Part shown: positions 57,476-64,000 of the stretch, one piece after another | Layout of the letters: every line of letters starts with the position of its first letter | Position numbering within the stretch: position 1 is the first letter of the stretch | From: Thalassotalea atypica | GTDB lineage: Bacteria; Pseudomonadota; Gammaproteobacteria; Enterobacterales; Alteromonadaceae | Assembly: GCF_030295975.1 (NCBI RefSeq) | Contig: NZ_AP027364.1 | Location: forward strand, 3,844,001-3,908,000 | Length of the DNA stretch: 64,000 bases | Direction of reading: 5' to 3' | Translations under genes and position numbers: made by a program | The notes under the pieces: model-generated | Databases searched by the model: none | The model's input: the letters and a program-made list of their open reading frames with translations, nothing else | What the model was told of the DNA's origin: nothing

Positions 57476-58720
57476 TTAGCTGTTCACTGAAACAAACTCA
57501 GGATAAGCCTCAATGCCACAGTCTGATTTATCAACACCGTTGTATTCATCTTCATCGCTAACACGAATACCCATAACTTTCTTCAAGATAGACCACACAA
57601 CGATACTCGCTGCGAATACCCAACCGAAGATTACTGCACAACCATATAATTGAGCGCCAAATGATGCGTCGCCATTATTTAGTGGAACAATCATGACACC
57701 AAAGAAACCAACAACACCGTGAACAGAGATTGCACCTACTGGATCATCAATCTTAATTTTGTCCAAACCAACAATTGAGAAGACAACCAAAATACCTGCT
57801 GAAGCACCAATTAACGACGCGGCAATTGGTGAAGGAGAAAGCGGGTCAGCAGTAATCGCTACAAGACCAGCTAACGCGCCATTTAGAATCATTGTTAAAT
57901 CTGCTTTGCCCCAAATAGCTTTGTTTAATAATAACGCTGCTACCGCACCGGCTGCTGCTGCCGCGTTAGTGTTTAGAAAGATTTGACCTACCGCTGTTGC
58001 GTTTTCTGCGTCAGAAAGCAGTAATTGAGAGCCACCGTTAAAGCCAAACCAACCCATCCATAAAATGAACGTACCTAATGTCGCTAATGGCATGTTTGAG
58101 CCCGGAATTGGCACAACTTCACCATTTTTACCGTATTTACCTTTACGAGCACCTAGTAATAACACACCCGCTAATGCAGCTGCAGCACCGGCCATGTGAA
58201 CAATACCAGAGCCTGCGAAGTCACTAAAACCTGCTTCAGATAAGAAACCACCGCCCCATGTCCAGTAACCTTCAAGTGGGTATATGAAACCCGTTAAAAC
58301 AACAGTGAATACTAAGAAAGCCCAAAGCTTCATACGTTCAGCTACTGCACCCGAAACTATCGACATTGCCGTAGCAACGAATACAACTTGGAAAAAGAAG
58401 TCTGATTCTAAAGAATGATCAGCGCCTTCAGCTTGAGTGCCAATTAAAGCACCTAATGAAGGAATAATGCCGCCCTCTGCGTTATCAACATACATGATGT
58501 TGTAACCAATTAATAAATACATTACACACGCAATAGCGTATAAACAAATGTTTTTAGTCAAAATTTCTGTGGTATTTTTAGAGCGAACTAAGCCCGCTTC
58601 TAACATAGCGAAACCAGCTGCCATCCACATGACCAATGCACCTGAAATTAAAAAATAAAACGTATCAAGTGCGAAACGCAACTCTGATACTGTGGTCGTG
58701 ACTTTTGCTAACTCTTCCAT
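57476..58720 (-). CDS. amtB: Ammonium transporter AmtB
   Basis: AmtB conducts ammonium across the inner membrane and is blocked by its partner PII protein. The 414-residue protein has the eleven-helix layout, the twin pore histidines (SGIVHMAGAAA and AISVHGVVGFFG), and GGFLSEAGFSDFAGSG. It lies 35 bp after glnK and is presumably transcribed with it from the sigma-54 promoter at 59126. No amtB signal peptide is evident; the first helix begins after a short N-terminus. Confidence 0.97.
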   Translation of the reverse strand: MEELAKVTTTVSELRFALDTFYFLISGALVMWMAAGFAMLEAGLVRSKNTTEILTKNICLYAIACVMYLLIGYNIMYVDNAEGGIIPSLGALIGTQAEGADHSLESDFFFQVVFVATAMSIVSGAVAERMKLWAFLVFTVVLTGFIYPLEGYWTWGGGFLSEAGFSDFAGSGIVHMAGAAAALAGVLLLGARKGKYGKNGEVVPIPGSNMPLATLGTFILWMGWFGFNGGSQLLLSDAENATAVGQIFLNTNAAAAAGAVAALLLNKAIWGKADLTMILNGALAGLVAITADPLSPSPIAASLIGASAGILVVFSIVGLDKIKIDDPVGAISVHGVVGFFGVMIVPLNNGDASFGAQLYGCAVIFGWVFAASIVVWSILKKVMGIRVSDEDEYNGVDKSDCGIEAYPEFVSVNS

Positions 58721-58755
58721 TTCTATCCCCTTAAATTCTTATAATAGTTTGGTCT

Positions 58756-59124
<369 letters not shown>

Positions 59125-59125
59125 T

Positions 59126-59141
59126 TACAATCACTATGCCA
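59126..59141 (-). promoter_or_regulatory. Sigma-54 promoter of glnK-amtB
   Basis: On the minus strand TGGCATAGTGATTGTA has GG at -24 and TTGT at -12 with correct spacing. The usual C after TTG is replaced by T. It lies 32 bp before the glnK ATG. Confidence 0.65.
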
Positions 59142-59205
59142 ATCATTTTTAATCATTTAAAAACAATGCATTAGCAGGATTCACTATAGCTGGCGTCTAA
59201 TTGCA

Positions 59206-59222
59206 CGCACGAATTTGGTGCA
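59206..59222. promoter_or_regulatory. NtrC-type enhancer before glnK
   Basis: CGCACGAATTTGGTGCA matches TGCAC-N7-GTGCA except for the first base, inside a larger TTGCAC...GTGCAA inverted repeat (59201-59224). It is about 65 bp upstream of the -24 element. Confidence 0.7.
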
Positions 59223-59373
59223 ATAATTTATTGTCAGTGCATTGTTGCTGTGCGCACCAAATGAAGGAAATTCGTTTAACAGTGACTACACTAGTTGTAA
59301 AAAGGAACCAGTTCATCGTAAAGTTGAACCTGTACTATTTCATTAAGATATACAGCGATTTACAGGAGGTTTC

Positions 59374-60093
59374 GTGAATAAATCATCTCGGCTTATCAGC
59401 AAGCAAGATAATTTCATTTACTTGATGTTTGCCTTAGTTTTGTTAGCCTTTGGCTCAGCCTTAGCACAGCAATTTTTTGATGCATCTGCTCAACGCTTAG
59501 TTCAGTCATCTACCGTTGTAACTCTACTGATTGCGGTATGGAATACTAATGCGAATCATCGCCTCATTAATAGGATGGCGTTGTTTCCTGTGGCTATTGT
59601 AGTAGCCGCGGCGGCAGGTTATTGGCTAGACAAGGCAGGCTTGTATTACCCTCATTTACTACTGATGTTGGTATTTTTCATTGTGTCTGCAATGAAAACA
59701 GCAAAGCAGGTCATCTTCACCGGTGAAATAAATGGTAATAAAATCATAGGCGCAATTTGCCTATACTTACTATTAGGCCTGATTTGGACTTTGCTATATA
59801 CGCTATCTGAATTGATGTGGAGCAACGCATTTAATGGCCTAACTCAGAATGCTAAATGGTATTTTATTTATCCCGACTTGATGTATTTTTCATTCGTTAC
59901 CTTAACGACAGTGGGTTACGGAGATATATCTCCCGCAATTCCAATCACGCGATTTCTGGTCTATTTCCAAGCCATTTTTGGTCAATTTTACATGGCTATT
60001 TTAGTGGCGAGCCTAGTGGGGGCGCATATGTCTAAACGACAGAAGTTCAAGTTAGATCACATTAGTGAAACGAATGAAGGCAATAACCATTAA
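59374..60093 (+). CDS. Two-pore-type K+ channel-family membrane protein (GTG start)
   Basis: The 239-residue protein has about six membrane helices. The selectivity filter TVGYGD is at residues 179-184 in SFVTLTTVGYGDISPAIPITR, between two helices as in the ion transport 2 family. The N-terminal half (about 15-130) is hydrophobic but has no S4 charge pattern, so it is unlikely to be voltage-gated. GTG 59374 has a strong AGGAGG at 59364-59369. No RCK domain is attached. Ion specificity beyond K+ is inferred. Confidence 0.88.
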   Translation: MNKSSRLISKQDNFIYLMFALVLLAFGSALAQQFFDASAQRLVQSSTVVTLLIAVWNTNANHRLINRMALFPVAIVVAAAAGYWLDKAGLYYPHLLLMLVFFIVSAMKTAKQVIFTGEINGNKIIGAICLYLLLGLIWTLLYTLSELMWSNAFNGLTQNAKWYFIYPDLMYFSFVTLTTVGYGDISPAIPITRFLVYFQAIFGQFYMAILVASLVGAHMSKRQKFKLDHISETNEGNNH

Positions 60094-60112
60094 CGGATAT
60101 ATTGGGTCATAC

Positions 60113-60141
60113 AAAAAAGCCTATCTGTTGATAGGCTTTAA
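60113..60141. terminator. Bidirectional terminator after the channel gene
   Basis: AAAGCCTATC/GATAGGCTTT with a TGTT loop. A T run follows on the minus strand and a shorter one on the plus strand. It separates the convergent channel and HDOD genes. Confidence 0.82.
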
Positions 60142-60163
60142 AATAAATGACAATTATCTATGA

Positions 60164-61012
60164 CTAATAAATCATCACCGAGCTGGGTTTCAATACAGAC
60201 AAAACACCTAAACGTTCCATGTTACAATAATTAACGGCAGAATTAACCAAAGTACTTTCCACGTCAAAATTTACAAGCTGCTCAGGCGTAATAAATGTTT
60301 CCAGCGGCATGTTAGGAAATTTATTGCTGTTTAACATCACACGCTTGGCGATATAAAGTAAGCTACTTTCCTGACTCACATCTTGTAAATCACTGTCGTC
60401 TTGATTGCGAATGGGCTCTATTAAGCTATATGGTAACTGCCATTGTTTTAGCAATTCCGCTGAGCAATCCCCAAAAGTGAACCCTAGTACTTCTTGCTGC
60501 TGCTGCCAAGGCATGATTTCAAGCTTGTCATTCACCGCACATGCTTCTACTTTCGCAGGCGCTAATTGTTTAACAATGAGTTCTCCTAGATTGTGTAACA
60601 AGCCTAAAATAAATAATCTTTCAGAATTAGGTACTTTGAGCTCACCACCTAAATATTTCACTAATAATGCACAATCAACACTTTGTTCCCAAAACTCTTC
60701 CAAATAATCCGCCGGTGCTTGGATTGCTTTGAATGCTTCTGTGGTAAAATACGCAATCACTAAGTTATATACTTCGGTGATCCCGAGAACCAACACGGCT
60801 TTAGCAATTGTGTCTATTTTACCGGGGTAATTGAAAAAAGAACTATTAGCTAGTTTTAAGATAGTACCGGACAAGGCAGGATCGATAATGATGACATCAG
60901 CAATGTCATCAATGGTCGATGTTTCATCATCGATAAGCTCTTTGATCCTGATAAACGAATCCGAAAGTACAAAAATTTCATTTGCTTGCTTAGCAAAATC
61001 AACAGCATTCAT
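60164..61012 (-). CDS. HDOD-domain protein
   Basis: The 282-residue protein is one HDOD domain (about 1-200): IADVIIDPALSGTILKLANSSFF and LFILGLLHNLGELIV. HDOD domains are HD-fold signalling modules lacking the metal ligands, often found with chemotaxis and cyclic-di-GMP proteins. Here no effector domain is fused. The start has no strong ribosome site. A single-gene unit. Confidence 0.85.
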   Translation of the reverse strand: MNAVDFAKQANEIFVLSDSFIRIKELIDDETSTIDDIADVIIIDPALSGTILKLANSSFFNYPGKIDTIAKAVLVLGITEVYNLVIAYFTTEAFKAIQAPADYLEEFWEQSVDCALLVKYLGGELKVPNSERLFILGLLHNLGELIVKQLAPAKVEACAVNDKLEIMPWQQQQEVLGFTFGDCSAELLKQWQLPYSLIEPIRNQDDSDLQDVSQESSLLYIAKRVMLNSNKFPNMPLETFITPEQLVNFDVESTLVNSAVNYCNMERLGVLSVLKPSSVMIY

Positions 61013-61181
61013 AAAGGAGATCCTAAATTAGTAAGCTTTTTAATGCATGAATATTATTCAACCAGCTAAAAATACGACTTCTTATAACGACAACTGATAG
61101 AAGATATTCAAAAATATAACGGTTAATTTCTACTACATTACATACAGCTTAGTATAGACATATTCATGAAAAATAAATTAT

Positions 61182-62018
61182 TTATTGACCATACTCAGCA
61201 CTAACATGATATGAACCGAATTTTCGAATATTGATCACACCAGAATCCAAGATCAAATACTGTCCTTTAATACCAATAAGCTCACCAGATACCTCTGGGG
61301 TTTTATCAAAATTAAATGAACTTATTTTGCTTAAATAACGTTCAACTGGAAAGTGCAGATTAACTACATCTTCATCCAATCTCTCGACAGCTTCTTCACC
61401 GAACTGCAATTTAATTTGCGCTAGGCGTTGCTCTATTAATGGAATCAACTCTGAGGATTTTGCTTTTAAATCAATATCTTCTGCTGAGCCTTTTAACATA
61501 GCGCGCCAATTAGTTTTATCAGCAATAAATTCTGCTAACGCCGTTTCAACCAAGCCAGATTGCAACCTTGTGCTCACTCTAAAGATCGGCAAAGCTTGTG
61601 TTGCGCCTTGATCTATCCAGCGCGTTGGGACCTGTGTTCCTCGGGTGATACCGACTTTTAAACCTGAAGTATTAGCAAGGTACACATAGTGTGAAGTCAT
61701 GCAATGGGTTTCTGCCCACTCTGGCTCTCGGCATGTGCCTTTGTCGTAATGACAAGTTTCGGGTTTCATAATACACATATCGCATTGCGCTAATTTTTGC
61801 ATGCATGGAAAGCAAAAACCCTGGGAATAGCTTTTTTTGGTTTTACGATTGCAGTGACGGCATCGAATTTCGCCATTGAAAATTAAGGTTAACGACTTTC
61901 CGATCAGTGCATTAAGTGGTAGTAATTCGTCACCAATAGGTAATTGATAATCAACATTGCCGTGTTGATCGAGCTTGCCAACCATTTTTGATAGTGGACC
62001 TGTATTTATTATTGTCAT
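61182..62018 (-). CDS. DUF2797 family protein
   Basis: I recognise the DUF2797 layout in the 278 residues: an N-terminal strand-rich part, a cysteine cluster (CRHCNRKTKK, CFPCMQKLAQCDMCIMKPETC) that looks like a zinc site, and a GIY-YIG-like core starting at YVYLANTSGLKVGITR. The catalytic Arg and Glu of GIY-YIG nucleases are not obviously complete. Its role is unknown. It lies 22 bp after arfB, so the two are probably one unit. Confidence 0.82.
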   Translation of the reverse strand: MTIINTGPLSKMVGKLDQHGNVDYQLPIGDELLPLNALIGKSLTLIFNGEIRCRHCNRKTKKSYSQGFCFPCMQKLAQCDMCIMKPETCHYDKGTCREPEWAETHCMTSHYVYLANTSGLKVGITRGTQVPTRWIDQGATQALPIFRVSTRLQSGLVETALAEFIADKTNWRAMLKGSAEDIDLKAKSSELIPLIEQRLAQIKLQFGEEAVERLDEDVVNLHFPVERYLSKISSFNFDKTPEVSGELIGIKGQYLILDSGVINIRKFGSYHVSAEYGQ

Positions 62019-62040
62019 ATTTAACCTGCATAACCTTATT

Positions 62041-62463
62041 CTACATTGAAATTTTACGGCGGTTTTGTTTTAACTGTTTTCGATTACTCTTTGCGTTTAA
62101 CCGTCTGGTGATTGAACCCTTAGTCGGTTTTGTTGCTCGACGCATTTTTTGTTTTTCTGTCACTTTAAAAATGAGTTTAACCAATTTGTCAATGGCATTA
62201 AGTTTGTTTTGTTCTTGGCTCCTAGAGTCTTGAGACTTAATCATTATCACCCCTTCTTTGGTGATACGTTGATCAGAATACGCCAATAACTTTTCTTTAT
62301 AAGACTCCGGTAATGAGGAAGCTTTGATATCAAATCTTAAATGAATCGCTGTTGAGACTTTATTGACGTGTTGACCACCAGCACCTTGGGCACGCATCGC
62401 CGAAAACGATACTTGATCGAGATTTAAGTGAACTTGACCTCTAATTGGGATATGCTCTGACAC
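62041..62463 (-). CDS. arfB: Alternative ribosome-rescue factor ArfB
   Basis: ArfB (YaeJ) frees ribosomes stalled on broken mRNA by hydrolysing peptidyl-tRNA. The 140-residue protein has the release-factor GGQ motif at 29-31 (AQGAGGQHVNKVSTAIHLRFD) and a basic, disordered C-terminal tail (RRATKPTKGSITRRLNAKS) that enters the mRNA channel. It starts 29 bp from the divergent GIY-YIG gene. Confidence 0.96.
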   Translation of the reverse strand: MSEHIPIRGQVHLNLDQVSFSAMRAQGAGGQHVNKVSTAIHLRFDIKASSLPESYKEKLLAYSDQRITKEGVIMIKSQDSRSQEQNKLNAIDKLVKLIFKVTEKQKMRRATKPTKGSITRRLNAKSNRKQLKQNRRKISM

Positions 62464-62492
62464 CAGAAAAACCTTAGACTATTTATAATATA

Positions 62493-62765
62493 ATGGCAGA
62501 AAATTGGTACGTTTACCTGCTACGTTGTGCAGATCATAGCTTATATTGTGGTGTGACAACAGATACCTCTCGACGCGTTGATGAACATAATCAATCCAAT
62601 AAATTAGGCGCTAAGTATACACGTGTTAGGCGACCTGTTGAGTTAGCCTTTGTAGAAGTATGCAAGTCACGCAGCCAAGCTTGCCAACGTGAACACCAGA
62701 TAAAACGATTGTCTAAGGAAAAAAAAGAGCTACTTGTTATCACTTACCAAGCAACAAATAGTTAA
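62493..62765 (+). CDS. GIY-YIG domain protein (YhbQ-like)
   Basis: The 90-residue protein is a stand-alone GIY-YIG domain: YVYLLRCADHSLYCGVTTDTSRRVDEHN with the first Tyr, the Tyr-Cys-Gly element and the Arg, then a conserved Glu late in the domain. YhbQ-like proteins are predicted nucleases; their substrate is unknown. It is divergent from arfB across a 29-bp gap. Confidence 0.9.
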   Translation: MAENWYVYLLRCADHSLYCGVTTDTSRRVDEHNQSNKLGAKYTRVRRPVELAFVEVCKSRSQACQREHQIKRLSKEKKELLVITYQATNS

Positions 62766-62912
62766 TTGTGATTGCAGATTCTCGACAATAACTAGACAGA
62801 TGTACGCTTAATTTAGCACTTTTAGTGGTCAGCTTTGTTAAATAATACTTAGTTTTCAACCGATTCTGCTGTTAAAATGCGCGCCGCTTAACGGTTATCA
62901 AGGTATTTAGCC

Positions 62913-63626
62913 ATGTTTATAGAAAATTACTACAATCAGTCTGCGCAAAAAATTAGTTTCACTCGCGAACAAGCCAGTGAATTTGCTAAAGAAATTGCTG
63001 ATGATTTTAACCCTTTGCACGATATTGATGCGAAAAGATTTTGTGTTCCTGGGGATCTGTTATTTTCTGTCATTTTGTCTCAGGCAGCACTTCACAAAGA
63101 GATGGTGTTTGAATTTGCTGGCATGGTATCAAACAATATCGAATTGAACTTCCCACTGCAATTATCAAAAAATAGCTCAGTAGTAGATGATAACCAGAAA
63201 GAATATTTGCGTATTCAAGCGGAAGGTGAAAGTACACAGAACAAAACACTGATTGAATCATTGATCCGTGCCTATGTTGGTTTTTCGGGTCATACTTTTC
63301 CGCATTTGTTAGTGGCATTAATGAAAAAACACAAAGTAATGATCAACCCTGCACGTCCAATGGTGATGTATGAAAGCATGTCATTGCACATGAAGCGTCT
63401 TGATGTTGAAAAAGTTACATTGGAATATTCTTCTTCGACACTGACTATCGATGGTAAGCGTGGCAATGTTGAATTGGCGTTTGACCTAATGTCTAACGGC
63501 GAATGTATCGGTCGCGGTGAAAAGCACATGGTGTTAAGTGGTTTACGAGAGTATTGTTCAGAGACAATGGATAAAGTGTCAGAGCAGTACGTTGAAATGA
63601 AAGACGCATATTATAAAACCCGCTAA
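62913..63626 (+). CDS. DUF3581 family protein, hotdog-like
   Basis: I recognise DUF3581 in the 237 residues. The start FTREQASEFAKEIADDFNPLHDIDAKRFCVPGDLLFSVI resembles the MaoC hydratase active-site pattern (D-x(2)-NP-x-H), so a hotdog-fold acyl-CoA-related protein is inferred. The late EHMVLSGLR-like segment fits a second hotdog half. No enzymatic activity is known to me. A weak hairpin follows. Confidence 0.8.
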   Translation: MFIENYYNQSAQKISFTREQASEFAKEIADDFNPLHDIDAKRFCVPGDLLFSVILSQAALHKEMVFEFAGMVSNNIELNFPLQLSKNSSVVDDNQKEYLRIQAEGESTQNKTLIESLIRAYVGFSGHTFPHLLVALMKKHKVMINPARPMVMYESMSLHMKRLDVEKVTLEYSSSTLTIDGKRGNVELAFDLMSNGECIGRGEKHMVLSGLREYCSETMDKVSEQYVEMKDAYYKTR

Positions 63627-63644
63627 TCCTTCAACTGTATATCT

Positions 63645-63669
63645 AGCACGGGTTGTTTGAACTCGTGCT
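63645..63669 (+). terminator. Hairpin after the DUF3581 gene
   Basis: AGCACGGGTT/AACTCGTGCT with a GTTTG loop and one wobble pair, 19 bp past the stop. No T run follows, so it is a weak candidate. Confidence 0.45.
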
Positions 63670-63722
63670 GAACAATTCTAAGCGGCTTTGTTAATTAGAA
63701 GTCTGTTAGAAAATAACTTATC

Positions 63723-63754
63723 AAAAAAACGGCCGGCATAAATAAATGCTAGCC
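63723..63754 (-). terminator. Terminator after the PGPGW-like gene
   Basis: On the minus strand GGCTAGCAT pairs with ATGCCGGCC (two mismatches in the middle) and seven T follow. It lies 26 bp past the stop. Confidence 0.65.
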
Positions 63755-63779
63755 ACCTCTATTGGCTACGACCTAAGCA

Positions 63780-64000
63780 CTATTTGCGTATTTTACGACG
63801 ACAAGTAGCAAAGAATTCATCTGTTTTTACTGCACTTTTTTTCATAACGCTTTGGCTTTTCTTCAACCATTTTTTTGCTAGCTCATACTCAAGACTAAGA
63901 ATTGCTAAACCGATTGGGATGAATAAAAATGCGGGGCCGGGCAATAATATAAATAACGTACCAATTACCACTAAAAATCCACCACCGATGGTAATGAGCC
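63780..64000 (-). CDS. PGPGW-family membrane protein, C-terminal part (runs off the window)
   Basis: The visible 73 codons read without a stop to base 64000. They show LITIGGGFLVVIGTLFILLPGPAFLFIPIGLAILSLEYELAKKWLK: a helix, the PGPA turn, a second helix, then a basic tail. This is the PGPGW transmembrane family pattern. The function is unknown. The start lies beyond the window; an internal GTG at 63971 is not needed. Confidence 0.85.
   Translation of the reverse strand, partial: LITIGGGFLVVIGTLFILLPGPAFLFIPIGLAILSLEYELAKKWLKKSQSVMKKSAVKTDEFFATCRRKIRK

Overview
The window is chromosomal DNA of a marine gammaproteobacterium, most probably an Alteromonadales member close to Colwellia or Thalassotalea. 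The evidence is the AT-rich coding style, the gene orders lptD-surA-pdxA-rsmA-apaG-apaH and rplU-rpmA/ispB, the divergent mdh/argR pair, DUF3530 and DUF3581 proteins, an amgK-murU pair, and a large TonB-dependent receptor under a LacI-type regulator. I found no tRNA, rRNA, CRISPR array, insertion sequence or prophage. Genes are dense and intact; the only broken-looking item is a short gene-like remnant after 31848. The genus assignment is inference.

Layout. 1-4356: a TonB-dependent receptor (cut by the window edge), pgi and a lacI-family gene, with 14-bp LacI-type palindromes before both the receptor and pgi. 4346-9344: a TetR repressor divergent from an RND efflux pair, with two palindromic operators between. 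9398-13730: plsC-rraB plus a 52-residue membrane protein, then a lipoprotein hydrolase-mlaA-mipA operon. 14151-23000: an orphan response regulator, a long acyl-CoA dehydrogenase, a periplasmic transglutaminase-like protein, a hybrid histidine kinase and a PIN-PhoH ATPase. 23500-26861: a Fur-box-preceded siderophore receptor and a PepSY membrane protein. 27134-31848: rapA, rluA and a DUF3530 protein. 32081-41974: the amgK-murU-djlA-SYLF operon, divergent from the lptD to apaH operon. 42062-48594: a chemoreceptor with a sigma-28-like promoter, an RraA-family gene, folA, obgE, rpmA, rplU and ispB. 48598-54333: a one-domain PqiA-like protein, a PAS/sigma-54 activator with its palindromic sites, ccoG under a well-matched sigma-54 promoter, and a NIT-domain chemoreceptor. 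54644-64000: mdh/argR, a DyP peroxidase, glnK-amtB with NtrC and sigma-54 sites, a K+ channel-like protein, an HDOD protein, DUF2797-arfB opposite a GIY-YIG protein, DUF3581, and a partial PGPGW membrane protein.

How they work together. Several envelope modules sit here: LPS assembly (LptD, SurA), phospholipid asymmetry (MlaA), peptidoglycan sugar recycling (AmgK, MurU) and phospholipid synthesis (PlsC). Most regulatory circuits can be read as a regulator next to its target with palindromes between: LacI with pgi and the receptor, TetR with the RND pump, the sigma-54 activator with ccoG, and NtrC acting on glnK-amtB.

The strongest candidate for an undescribed system is the self-contained sigma-54 circuit at 49271-52272. 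A PAS-AAA-Fis activator has the half-palindrome CACGA..TCGTG just before its own start and two related sites downstream of its gene. Those lie about 90 bp before a -24/-12 promoter for the cytochrome oxidase assembly protein CcoG.
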